The notes beneath the pieces were generated by a model. It saw only the letters and a program-made list of their open reading frames with translations. It did no database searches and was not told the origin of the DNA. A stretch of 64,000 nt of DNA, taken from contig JAGWHO010000001.1 of assembly GCA_028866715.1 (NCBI GenBank), positions 62,001 through 126,000 on the forward strand. Reading direction: 5' to 3'. The DNA is from Microcaldota archaeon. Its GTDB lineage: Archaea; Micrarchaeota; Micrarchaeia; Micrarchaeales; Micrarchaeaceae. Below, in pieces: positions 42,077 to 49,960 of the stretch (positions are counted from its first letter, which is position 1; each line of letters begins with the position of its first letter). The position numbers and the translations under genes were made by a program.

Positions 42077-43429
42077 CTACTCATAGCGTAGCTTTTCTCC
42101 TTTTGGCAATATCTCGGCACGTACAAGTGAATCGTGTTGCGATGTATACTCAGTATCAAAGATTCGATAGCATAGAGTACCCACAAACACATCAACTAGC
42201 ACCAGAGACCTTACGTTTATTCCACTTACATTTTTCTTTAGCATTTCTATTGTGAGACTAAGATCACTTTCCTTGAATACGGGGAGGACAAACATCTCAC
42301 CGTTAGGCATTGTGACGTCACCCACCAATGAGTACCTGTTGGTTGGGTAAGTCGATTCGCCTATGATTTCTGCTAGCAGGTTATTTCTTGTCTTCAGGAG
42401 TTCGTGTGCATTTAACACATCTGCAAATATTATGGCGTTGTACTTTATGGGCAACGCAGACATGGTTGCGGTAATCCTTTTTATGATACCCTTTTTATCC
42501 TTGAGCGCGTGGTATAAGTATTGAGAACGGCCGCGATCAAAGCCATTCTTTATATCAATACTCACAAATTCTTCCGCTCCATTCCGAGTTAGTTCTTTAA
42601 GCAGTGTGTATTCGTTCAATGTAAGCTGGGCAGGCCGCGGCCTGGTCTGGCCCTTACTTTTTCTCCAGACGTTTTTCTCAAGGATACCGAAGAATCGATC
42701 CCTTATGGGCACCATCCCGAATGTCTTCTCGAATGGCACTAAGTACCATTCGGACACATATTTGTTAAGTTTCTCGTTTGTCCTTATGGTATAAAGATGA
42801 GTTTCTGCCTCCCTGTTGTTTTCCGCAAGCATATATATGAATAGGTCGTACTCCCCTATTGCAAGCGCAGCCAGTTGCACACTTGGTTCTGGATCAAGCA
42901 CAGCCATAAGGTCCTCGCGCCTTGGCTTCTCTCCTTTGAATTTGACAAACACGGCGTAGTCTAGGTACCCTAATTTGCTAAGGTTCAATTCGGGCAGATA
43001 TCGGAACCCGAGCTTGTTCTCAAAATTTTTGATCCTGTTGAATATGGTGGATCTTTTTACCCCTGTTATGGCTTCTAAACGCGATAGTGTGGCTCTTGCG
43101 TTCATACTGAGGGAGGTAAGCAGCAGACGGTCCTCAGCATCTATGCTACCATTTAGGTGTTGTTCCCCCATCTCGCGAGGCCTTCCAGAAACTACTGCTT
43201 TTGCCGTTGACATTAGATTGGCAGACTGTTTTTCTGCATAGGTTCCATCCGTAGCTATTCTGCCGATATACACTGATTTGCTCTTAACCCTCTTGTTTAT
43301 TTTATCCCAACCAGTGGTAACGTTATAGACATAGTAGTTTCCGTTTATGAGTTTCAGGTACACAGAGAACTCGTATGCTTTCTTTACTCTCTCAAATGTG
43401 TCCAATACTACCTTAGGCGGAGTTCCCAT
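42077..43429 (-). CDS. Double-module Lrp/AsnC-like regulator (paralog)
   Basis: The 450-residue protein has the same layout as the one at 34773-36095: transposase-like hairpin (INGNYYVYNVTTGWDKINKR, YIGRIATDGTY), first HTH (DRLLLTSLSMNARATLSRLEAITGVKRSTIFNRI), RAM-like domain, second HTH-like region and a C-terminal domain (YSLVGDVTMPNGEMFVLPVF). The promoter is AT-rich (ctttaaatatatag) and an inverted repeat lies just upstream (43477-43503), a likely operator for autoregulation. It is divergent from the peptide-modification operon and so could control it. Confidence 0.75.
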   Translation of the reverse strand: MGTPPKVVLDTFERVKKAYEFSVYLKLINGNYYVYNVTTGWDKINKRVKSKSVYIGRIATDGTYAEKQSANLMSTAKAVVSGRPREMGEQHLNGSIDAEDRLLLTSLSMNARATLSRLEAITGVKRSTIFNRIKNFENKLGFRYLPELNLSKLGYLDYAVFVKFKGEKPRREDLMAVLDPEPSVQLAALAIGEYDLFIYMLAENNREAETHLYTIRTNEKLNKYVSEWYLVPFEKTFGMVPIRDRFFGILEKNVWRKSKGQTRPRPAQLTLNEYTLLKELTRNGAEEFVSIDIKNGFDRGRSQYLYHALKDKKGIIKRITATMSALPIKYNAIIFADVLNAHELLKTRNNLLAEIIGESTYPTNRYSLVGDVTMPNGEMFVLPVFKESDLSLTIEMLKKNVSGINVRSLVLVDVFVGTLCYRIFDTEYTSQHDSLVRAEILPKGEKLRYE

Positions 43430-43476
43430 GTTGTTATTTCCTATTTCTATATATTTAAAGATTTCTATTATATACT

Positions 43477-43503
43477 ATTGTTATAATAATGCCTTATAAC
43501 AAT
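43477..43503. promoter_or_regulatory. Inverted repeat upstream of the Lrp-like gene
   Basis: Perfect 10-base arms (attgttataa/ttataacaat) flank taatgcc. It lies about 20 bases upstream of the TATA box serving the minus-strand regulator and in the divergent gap before the peptide-modification operon, a natural site for an Lrp-like dimer. Confidence 0.5.
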
Positions 43504-43593
43504 ATTTTTATTATATAATCTTGGACGTTACAAGTTTTTATTCTAATCTTGTAGTATTGGTAGCGAACCTATAGGATACAAACTCCGGCCTTG

Positions 43594-43796
43594 CTTATAT
43601 AGCAACTAATCCATAAACACATATCAGGACGGGTAGATCCTGATGGCATGGGTTGGGGGTAGAGGCCTGGTAAACATCATTATCAGCCGCAGCGCTTTTC
43701 TCCTTGTTTCCGCCTGGAGGCTCCACCAAAACACGGCGCTGGCTTTCTGCTCTACTGCCAATGGCTGCCCGTCTTACGCTAAAATGGGTAAGTGGG
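43594..43796 (+). other. Promoter and long untranslated leader before the peptide-modification operon
   Basis: A TATA-like gcttatatagc (about 43593-43603) precedes a 170-base stretch without a convincing gene. Near its start a 7-base hairpin (atcagga/tcctgat, 43623-43644) would form at the 5' end of the RNA. Such a long leader is unusual in this window. It may hold regulatory RNA structure, or an unrecognised short gene. Confidence 0.35.
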
Positions 43797-43934
43797 ATGG
43801 GTTTCTTCAAGCGACTGATAGGCAGTAGAAAAGATAGCAATGCATCGTTCGGTGCAGACAGTAGGAAGATACGAGTCATAAAGACCAGTGATTACTCTTA
43901 CCAATTGGTCTGGGCTGACCAGGTGCTGCGATGA
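43797..43934 (+). CDS. 45-residue protein at the head of the RiPP-like operon
   Basis: The small basic protein begins MGFFKRLIGSRKDSNASFG and ends with a beta-like IRVIKTSDYSYQLVWADQVLR. Its TGA overlaps the next gene's ATG (ATGA at 43931), the best evidence that it is translated. It was not recognised; a peptide-binding (RRE-like) or chaperone role would fit the operon but is not shown. Confidence 0.45.
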   Translation: MGFFKRLIGSRKDSNASFGADSRKIRVIKTSDYSYQLVWADQVLR

Positions 43935-44092
43935 ATGCCGCGGAACGCCTCAAGAAAATGCACGACGACGTAGAAGAGATGAACGTTATGCTGCCTGAGC
44001 TGCACGAGACGCTGCCGAGGAACGATTATTACAGATTGAAGCAGCTGCTTGAGGAGCTTGAGAGTATATTGAAGAGGTACGCTAATGGGTGA
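43931..44092 (+). CDS. 53-residue helical protein in the RiPP-like operon
   Basis: The protein is two amphipathic helices (MNAAERLKKMHDDVEEMNVM and DYYRLKQLLEELESILKRYA) around a proline-containing turn, likely a helical hairpin or coiled coil. It overlaps the genes on both sides, the following peptide gene by 8 bases if the first ATG at 44085 is used, and so is surely part of the operon. It was not recognised. Confidence 0.65.
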   Translation: MNAAERLKKMHDDVEEMNVMLPELHETLPRNDYYRLKQLLEELESILKRYANG

Positions 44093-44096
44093 GGGA

Positions 44097-44342
44097 ATGA
44101 ACGAGACGAAACAGATGAGCATAGACAAGAATGAGATAGCGAGGAGCATGGGCACATACCTAAGGGTCGACGAGAGCGGCAAGGTGCAGGTCGCAGGAGT
44201 AGCAGAATCGGCTATAGATGCGCTGACCAGAGAGGCACTGCACAACATACCGTGCGGGGTCGGGTGCCCGTGCCCAGGGGGCTGCGTCGACATAAAGCAG
44301 CAGGTTAAGAAGGGGCCTGACGACATTTCAGATATGAAATAA
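44097..44342 (+). CDS. Candidate precursor peptide with CxxxCxCxxxC core
   Basis: The ATG at 44097 has ggtgagg just ahead, a strong ribosome site, giving 81 residues. The first 50 (IDKNEIARSMGTYLRV, GVAESAIDALTREAL) look like a leader. The core IPCGVGCPCPGGCVD carries four cysteines (53, 57, 59, 63) in a Gly/Pro-rich context, followed by a charged tail. A radical SAM gene starts 11 bases after its stop. Cys-rich cores next to radical SAM/SPASM enzymes are typical of thioether (ranthipeptide/sactipeptide) precursors. A small metal-binding protein is the alternative. Confidence 0.6.
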   Translation: MNETKQMSIDKNEIARSMGTYLRVDESGKVQVAGVAESAIDALTREALHNIPCGVGCPCPGGCVDIKQQVKKGPDDISDMK

Positions 44343-44353
44343 ATGGTGTGCCA

Positions 44354-45439
44354 ATGTACGCAAACAATAGGGACAACGCTATAACGGACTTCCTGAACAA
44401 GTACTTGGAGCTGATAATCCTCCCGACCGAGGCATGCAACTTCAGGTGCGATTACTGCTTTGAGGATCACGCAACGGATGGAGGCATCCGCCCTGATGTG
44501 GTTCTAGGCATAAAAAACCTGATAACGAAAAGGGCCCAGGATCTCGAAAGGGTTACGGTGCAGTGGTACGGAGGGGAGCCGCTGCTGAGATACGACGCGA
44601 TAACGGATATAATGGGGCATCTGCAGGGCCTTGTAAACGCCTCAGGCGGAAGGCTCTCCGCGAGCGGCACGGCGACAACAAACGGATATTTCCTGACAGC
44701 GGAGAGGCTCGCCTGCCTTGTGAAGCTCGGCGTCACAGACTACCAGATAACTCTTGACGGGAACAGGGAGGAGCACGACAAGCTCAGGAAGAGAGCGGAT
44801 GACGCCGGGACATTTAACACCATATGGCGCAACCTTGTCGCGGCACACGACACAGGCCTGGATTTCTCGATAATGGTACGGCTGCACGTGAATAGGGACA
44901 ACGAGAAGAGCATGGGCTCGCTGCTGCACAGGCTATATCACGACATGGGAAATGACAAGAGGTTCACGGTTTACATAAGGCAGCTTTCCAGGCTCGGCGG
45001 CCCGAACGATGCGTCCCTGCCGATAACTGATAGCCTGGATTCTGTAAACAGGCTCAGGGGGCTCGCAAGATCGCTGGGTTTCGGATTCCCTGACATCGAC
45101 GTGCATGAGGCAGATCCCAAGTACGTATGCTATGCGGCAAAGCCGTTCTCGTATATGATAAGGCCTGATGGAAGGATAGGCAAGTGCACAGTGGCACTGC
45201 GCAGCGAGCAGAACACCATAGGCAGGATCAACCCCGACGGCACTATGGAGATAGACAGCGATAAGGCGGCGTGGTGGAGCAGGGCCATCTTCACCGGGGA
45301 GAGAAAGGCGCTCATATGCCCAAGCCAGGATCTTGAGCTTGTGGAGCCGCCAAAGCTGCTAAGGATAGCCAGCGTTAGCGAGTCTGCCATGAAGAGAGGG
45401 GATACCGCAGTTTCTGCGGCATTGTCAAAGAGTTTTTAA
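44354..45439 (+). CDS. Radical SAM/SPASM-like peptide maturase
   Basis: The 361-residue protein has the radical SAM cluster CxxxCxxC at residues 28, 32 and 35 (TEACNFRCDYCFE), the GGEP-type motif WYGGEPLL at 71-78 and the barrel motif YQITLDGNREEHDKLR. A reduced SPASM region has Cys259, Cys278 and Cys322 (KYVCYAA, RPDGRIGKCTVAL, IGRINPDG, LICPS). This is the architecture of enzymes that form thioether or C-C links in ribosomal peptides. Position directly after the Cys-rich peptide gene makes that peptide the likely substrate. The ATG at 44354 is preferred over the GTG at 44348. Confidence 0.85.
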   Translation: MYANNRDNAITDFLNKYLELIILPTEACNFRCDYCFEDHATDGGIRPDVVLGIKNLITKRAQDLERVTVQWYGGEPLLRYDAITDIMGHLQGLVNASGGRLSASGTATTNGYFLTAERLACLVKLGVTDYQITLDGNREEHDKLRKRADDAGTFNTIWRNLVAAHDTGLDFSIMVRLHVNRDNEKSMGSLLHRLYHDMGNDKRFTVYIRQLSRLGGPNDASLPITDSLDSVNRLRGLARSLGFGFPDIDVHEADPKYVCYAAKPFSYMIRPDGRIGKCTVALRSEQNTIGRINPDGTMEIDSDKAAWWSRAIFTGERKALICPSQDLELVEPPKLLRIASVSESAMKRGDTAVSAALSKSF

Positions 45440-45440
45440 T

Positions 45441-47483
45441 ATGCCGATACGCAAGCCATATAGGCACAAAGGTCGGGATGGTATTGAAATGAGGGACGAT
45501 AGCATCGAAAGCTCTGATGCAGACATTGTGGCAGCCTATGGCGGCAAAGGAGCCAACCTCATGAGGCTTAAGGCTGCGGGCTTCGACGTCCCGGATTTCT
45601 TTGTGCTGCCAGTCTCAGCGTTCGAGGAGTTCGTCAGCGACAACTTTACGGCGGTAGGGTCCGTGGCTATAGGCCGCAGAGACATCAAAGAGGCACTGCC
45701 CAAAATGAGATTCAGGGCAGAGGCAGCAGAGCGCATATTATCAGAGTATGACAGGGCCTTTGGCGGCGGCAAAGTAGCGATCAGGAGCTCCGCGGTGAAC
45801 GAGGATGGCAGCAGCGCCAGCATGGCGGGAGAGTACCGAACCGTGCTCTCTGTTGAAAGGGAGTCGCTGCTTGAGGCTGTCAAGGAGGTCTACGCATCAG
45901 CCCTCTTCCATACGGACGAGCGACTTGCGGACGCGCTTATGGCTGTAGTGGTGCAGCGCCAGATCGAGCCGCACAAGGCGGGTGTTGCCTTTGCTGACAG
46001 CAATAGAGTCGTCATAAACGCAATCATAGGGCAGGGCGAGAGGGTAGTCTCAGGGAAAGAAAGTGGCGATGCGTATCTAATTGAAAACGATGGCATTCGC
46101 AAAAGCATAAAGCGCCAGCACAAGATGAGCAGCGACGGGACCAACATCTCGGACGTTCCACTGCAAGTTGCCGCTAGCCAGAAGCTGATGGAGTACGAGA
46201 TCAAAGAGATATCGGACATGGCAAAAAGAGTGCAAAAAACATTTGGGGCGCCGCAGGATATAGAGTGGTGCATAGACTCCGGGGGCCTGCTCCTGCTGCA
46301 GGCTCGCCCCATAACAAGGAGCGTTGATGTCCCTTCATTCGAAAGGAAGGACGGCCTGATGCCCATCTGCGCAGGCATAGCGGAGGGAGCGCCATGGACC
46401 GACGCGAAAGTGACTCCAGATACTGACGTGATACTCGTCGGCACGTATTTCGAGCAGCGGGATATTGCCAGGCTGCTCGGGAGCGGCCGCGTGAAGGGCA
46501 TGATAACGCAGATTGGAGGGATACTCTCCCACGAGGGCATACTGGCGCGCGAGCGCGGGATACCGTATCTGGCCGGAGTAAGCAACCCCGAAGAGCTGGT
46601 CAAGTCCGCAAAAACAGTAGTCCTGGACACGGCAAACGTAAGGGTGATTGCAGACGGTCGCGACGTATTGGACCAGCGCGGAGACACATACACATGGCTT
46701 GACAGGGACATTGGGGGATTGAGGTCGATACGGTTTGCAGGAGGGGGCGAGTACGGCGTGGTTGCCAGATTGATGGGGGGTTTCGCCGTCGTCTACTCTA
46801 ATGTGCGGAGCCGCAGCGCCTATGACAAGATTCTGCGCGCGCTCTCCATGCAGAACGTCTCCGCAGTTGTCTGCAACGTTGAGGATCGGACGCTTGAGGT
46901 CGCGTACAAAAACTCCATCAACATCATAAACTCGGACGCAGGCCTTAGGAGCAGCGTCAGCAGCATGACAGACGCGGTAAGGAGGTTTGACGCTGATGCG
47001 TTTACTGCCGCATTTCTGCTTGCGAAGGACGCAGCCAAGCGCGAGTTTGAGGGCGCCAGGCTGTCGTTCCAAGCGTATGAGTCAAGGCCTTCGCCTGATA
47101 TGTTGAGGGCGGCCTTTAAGGTATTCGCCAGGGCGAACAGCTTCTACAAAGGGGTCTGCCTGATGGGCAATTACTTTGAATATGCGCTTGGCGTCTCCGC
47201 AAGCGAGAAGGCAGGAAGGGTTGTAAGCGACGTTGAGATCCACAGGTTCAGATCTGAGTATGAGAGGTCATGCCCTGAGATAAAGCGCACAGAGGAAGCA
47301 GTAGGGCAGGCCATAGCCGAGCTTGACGGATCGCTGCCAACGTTTGGTGATGGCGCTTCATCGCTCGAGGGGCTGTACAGCATGTTGATGGACGCTGCAA
47401 AAGGCGTTTTAGGTGCAGAAGAGGTGTCGTCGCTGCTATGCGGCATTGAGTATGAACCTCTGCAGAATGATGCGCATCTATAA
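45441..47483 (+). CDS. PEP synthase / rifampin phosphotransferase-like dikinase
   Basis: The 680-residue protein has a PPDK-type ATP-grasp domain (about 28-292: YGGKGANLMRLKAAGFDVP, VAIRSSAVNEDGSSASMAGEY, WCIDSGGLLLLQARPITR). A swivelling phosphohistidine domain follows, with His364 in QIGGILSHEGILARERGIPYLAGV. The last 280 residues do not look like the PEP/pyruvate barrel of PEP synthase. The enzyme would use ATP to phosphorylate its histidine and pass phosphate to an unknown substrate, as rifampin phosphotransferase does. It is 1 base after the radical SAM gene, so the substrate may be the modified peptide. Confidence 0.82.
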   Translation: MPIRKPYRHKGRDGIEMRDDSIESSDADIVAAYGGKGANLMRLKAAGFDVPDFFVLPVSAFEEFVSDNFTAVGSVAIGRRDIKEALPKMRFRAEAAERILSEYDRAFGGGKVAIRSSAVNEDGSSASMAGEYRTVLSVERESLLEAVKEVYASALFHTDERLADALMAVVVQRQIEPHKAGVAFADSNRVVINAIIGQGERVVSGKESGDAYLIENDGIRKSIKRQHKMSSDGTNISDVPLQVAASQKLMEYEIKEISDMAKRVQKTFGAPQDIEWCIDSGGLLLLQARPITRSVDVPSFERKDGLMPICAGIAEGAPWTDAKVTPDTDVILVGTYFEQRDIARLLGSGRVKGMITQIGGILSHEGILARERGIPYLAGVSNPEELVKSAKTVVLDTANVRVIADGRDVLDQRGDTYTWLDRDIGGLRSIRFAGGGEYGVVARLMGGFAVVYSNVRSRSAYDKILRALSMQNVSAVVCNVEDRTLEVAYKNSINIINSDAGLRSSVSSMTDAVRRFDADAFTAAFLLAKDAAKREFEGARLSFQAYESRPSPDMLRAAFKVFARANSFYKGVCLMGNYFEYALGVSASEKAGRVVSDVEIHRFRSEYERSCPEIKRTEEAVGQAIAELDGSLPTFGDGASSLEGLYSMLMDAAKGVLGAEEVSSLLCGIEYEPLQNDAHL

Positions 47484-47490
47484 TAAACGC

Positions 47491-48150
47491 ATGATGAATA
47501 GGATGTACATGGTCGGACATATGGAGAGAGATGGAAGAGCGGCGTATGCAGGCAGGCTTGCTGGGAGGGGCAGACTCAAGGTAAATGTGTCACTAGGCAG
47601 CGTGTCGATATCGCAGGGCAGCCCGCACATCGTTGTCAGCGGCGCACCAGGGTCTTACAAGATAACACAGGCCAAGAATGAGGTGGCAATAAGCGGCAGG
47701 GGATGCCGCATGCGCATCAGATACCCGAAAGACGCGGATATCGATGCCAGCGTAAATGGCGGCGGCCTGTCCATAGATGGGATGACACCGAAGAGGCTGA
47801 AGGTGCGCATATCGAACGGGGGCGCCAATATAAGGTGCGTTCGTCTCCCGGAAATCACCGCTGATATAAATTCCGAGAGTGGAGGAGTGAGGGCAATGCT
47901 GGGGTTTGCTAGGTCCGCAGGCAGGTCAATGATAAGCATAAAGACCAGATCAAGCGCCGTGGCACTTGGGATAAAGGCCGGCAAGTCGGATGTTATAGGC
48001 ACAAAGATCAGGCAGTCCGATTCTCTTGTCAGGGCGCCCAGAAACGGATATGGGAAGATACTCGTGAAGGTCGATTCAGCAGACAGCGCCGTCTTCATAG
48101 GAAGGAAGACTGCCATACCCAGAAACATTGCCTCCTTGGTCACTAGATGA
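47491..48150 (+). CDS. Beta-solenoid (DUF4097-like) protein
   Basis: The 219-residue protein is repetitive beta strand with regularly spaced Gly/Ser/Asn turns (IVVSGAPGSYKI, NGGGLSIDGMTPKRLKVRISNGGANIRC, INSESGGVRAML), like the DUF4097 putative adhesin solenoid. There is no signal peptide or membrane helix, so it appears cytoplasmic unless exported another way. It begins 7 bases after the dikinase gene and closes the operon. It could scaffold the enzymes or bind the product; this is inferred. Several ATG codons (47491, 47503, 47509) could be the start. Confidence 0.65.
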   Translation: MMNRMYMVGHMERDGRAAYAGRLAGRGRLKVNVSLGSVSISQGSPHIVVSGAPGSYKITQAKNEVAISGRGCRMRIRYPKDADIDASVNGGGLSIDGMTPKRLKVRISNGGANIRCVRLPEITADINSESGGVRAMLGFARSAGRSMISIKTRSSAVALGIKAGKSDVIGTKIRQSDSLVRAPRNGYGKILVKVDSADSAVFIGRKTAIPRNIASLVTR

Positions 48151-48200
48151 GCCGCAGCCCCCTTATATCTTTGCCTAAGGGATACGAACTTGAAGTTTGA

Positions 48201-48308
48201 AGCCCCAAGAGGGAATTGAACCCTCGGCCTTTTGCTTTATAGGTTTTTGATTAAACTTTTTATCAAAAAGTTTACCATGCAAACGCTCTACCACTGAGCT
48301 ACTGGGGC
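48201..48308 (-). tRNA. tRNA-Thr (anticodon GGU) with 36-base intron
   Basis: The minus strand has acceptor GCCCCAG/TTGGGGC, D arm GCTCAGTGGTAGAGC, anticodon stem TTTGC/GCAAA and T arm GAGGG-TTCAATT-CCCTC, with discriminator U as expected for threonine. Between the anticodon stem arms there are 43 bases, starting ATGGTAA, so an AT-rich intron of 36 bases lies at or near the canonical 37/38 site. The 5' 21 bases overlap the 3' end of the ATPase gene (stop at 48288). Confidence 0.9.
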
Positions 48309-49589
48309 AAGCATGAGCTCCCAAATGGGCATTATGTTTATCTTCTTGCCCTTATATATTTCTGTGCCCTTGCTGTTCAAAGTCACGATGATGAGCTTAT
48401 TGCAGTCCAGGGCGTCAGACGCCCTGTAGAGCGCCTTAAACTCCCGCTCCTTTGTCTCGATGCCGTTCAGCTCGGAACTTGCCTGGACCAAAGCTTTCAC
48501 TGCGCCTTTCTCCTCGACTATGAAGTCCACCTCCGAACTCTGGTCGCTGTAATAGTATATCTTCAGCTTTTCGTTTCTGAAGAGCGCGTTGAATACTGCG
48601 TTCTCGAAGAGCTTGCCGCCTGAAACGTTATTTACCATCAGCAGGCCGTTATCAAGCATATACGGCTTCGACATGCTTTGCTCACGCTGTCTCACTGACT
48701 TGGAGTACCGCTTTGTTTCATGTATGATGAACGCATCCTCCAGTGCCTGAAGATAGGTATAGAGCGTGTTCTTGCTCACTTTATACCCATTGGACTTGAG
48801 GAAATTGAAGAACCTGTGCATAGAGAACTCTGAGGAGGTCGCGATAGCCTCTATCAGCATGCGAAGCACCTTTATGTTCCTTATCCCATAACGCTCGATG
48901 ATGTCCCGCTGTATGGCTACGTCAAGAAGTTCTCTGAGGAGGCGTTCCCTCTCCCTTTTGTACAGCACGGTTTCGGGATATCCCCCAAACTTTAGATATT
49001 CGCAGGCCATCTTTGAGAGCGTCAGCTCCTGCGCAGATGAAGGAAACCTGACGCTTTCTATGCCGCTAAATTCCAGGAACTCACTGAAGCTCAGGGAAAG
49101 CAGCAGGTACGAAAGCGTTCTGCCGCGCATTGATGTCGCTATCTCTTTGCTTAGAAGCCTTGACGATGATCCTGTCAGGAATACGCTTGCATTGAACCTG
49201 TCGATAACCGCGCGAATGAATCTCTCCCACCCTGCAACCTCCTGCACCTCATCAAAGAAAAACCAGAGACGCCCATTGCGCTTTTCCGGGTAGATCCTGA
49301 AGAAGATATCGGGTATATTCGCCAGATCGGCAGCAGTAGCGGCCTCAAATGTCGGGTCTTCGAAATTGAGGTACAAGATGTTCTTCCTGTCTATCCCCTT
49401 TTCCAGAAGCTGTTTGATTGTGTAGAACAGAAGATATGATTTCCCGGCCCTTCTCGGGCCGATGACCGTTATTGCCCTTTTAATGCCGATTGTCAGCGGC
49501 AGCTTGACCTCTCTGCTGAAAATCGGCGATGGTATCTCCGATTCATGAAAATCCCTTATCAGCCTCGCAACGCGTGCCTCGTCCAGCAT
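48288..49589 (-). CDS. AAA-type ATPase with DUF4143 domain, overlapping tRNA-Thr
   Basis: The 433-residue paralog of the ATPase at 7662-8924 has the same motifs: GPRRAGKSYLLFY (Walker A), WFFFDEVQEVAGWERFI (Walker B region), FLTGSSSRLLSKEIATSMRGR, and the C-terminal nuclease-like IYYYSDQSSEVDFIVEEKGAVKALVQ. The last six codons and stop are read from the 5' end of tRNA-Thr (APVAQW then TAG), so gene and tRNA share 21 bases. A TATA box inside a palindrome (49601-49629) lies just upstream. The role is unknown; mobility or defence is inferred. Confidence 0.85.
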   Translation of the reverse strand: MLDEARVARLIRDFHESEIPSPIFSREVKLPLTIGIKRAITVIGPRRAGKSYLLFYTIKQLLEKGIDRKNILYLNFEDPTFEAATAADLANIPDIFFRIYPEKRNGRLWFFFDEVQEVAGWERFIRAVIDRFNASVFLTGSSSRLLSKEIATSMRGRTLSYLLLSLSFSEFLEFSGIESVRFPSSAQELTLSKMACEYLKFGGYPETVLYKRERERLLRELLDVAIQRDIIERYGIRNIKVLRMLIEAIATSSEFSMHRFFNFLKSNGYKVSKNTLYTYLQALEDAFIIHETKRYSKSVRQREQSMSKPYMLDNGLLMVNNVSGGKLFENAVFNALFRNEKLKIYYYSDQSSEVDFIVEEKGAVKALVQASSELNGIETKEREFKALYRASDALDCNKLIIVTLNSKGTEIYKGKKINIMPIWELMLAPVAQW

Positions 49590-49600
49590 AGTATTATATG

Positions 49601-49629
49601 GAGGGAAAGATTTATAAATTCTTTCCCTC
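49601..49629. promoter_or_regulatory. Palindrome enclosing the ATPase TATA box
   Basis: Perfect 10-base arms (gagggaaaga/tctttccctc) flank tttataaat, which is itself the TATA box about 22-30 bases before the ATG at 49589. A protein bound here would block TBP, so this is a likely repressor site. Confidence 0.65.
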
Positions 49630-49655
49630 TTTGTAGGGATATCTTTAAAGTGGTG

Positions 49656-49916
49656 TCACGGCAGGACCAGCTTATAAACGCTGCTCCCTTCTTCTGCCTT
49701 CCTGTCGAGTTTCAGGCCCACCCTGTCGCCAGTGAATGCCCTCTGCACCTGCAGCTTCTCGAGCTCCATGCTGCTTACCACCTGCTCGAAGCTCACACCG
49801 TCTTTCTCAATAAGGATCCTGTCGCCGACGTTCAGCTCGTCAACTAGTTCCACTGCGGCTACGCCTATATTTTCGAAATAGCCCTTTACCTTGCCGACAA
49901 GAATCATCTCAGGCAT
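49656..49916 (-). CDS. Translation-factor domain-2-like small protein
   Basis: The protein of about 86 residues begins MPEMILVGKVKGYFENIGVAAVELVDELNVGDRILIEKDG and contains FEQVVSSMELEKLQVQRAFTGDRVGLKL. This is the beta-barrel pattern of EF-Tu domain 2, found alone in many archaea as an elongation-factor-like protein. Its role is not established. The ATG at 49916 fits a TATA-like ctctttatacg (about 49943-49953). Confidence 0.8.
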   Translation of the reverse strand: MPEMILVGKVKGYFENIGVAAVELVDELNVGDRILIEKDGVSFEQVVSSMELEKLQVQRAFTGDRVGLKLDRKAEEGSSVYKLVLP

Positions 49917-49960
49917 ACGCAATTAGATATGAAAATCAGCGTATAAAGAGGTATCGGTTG

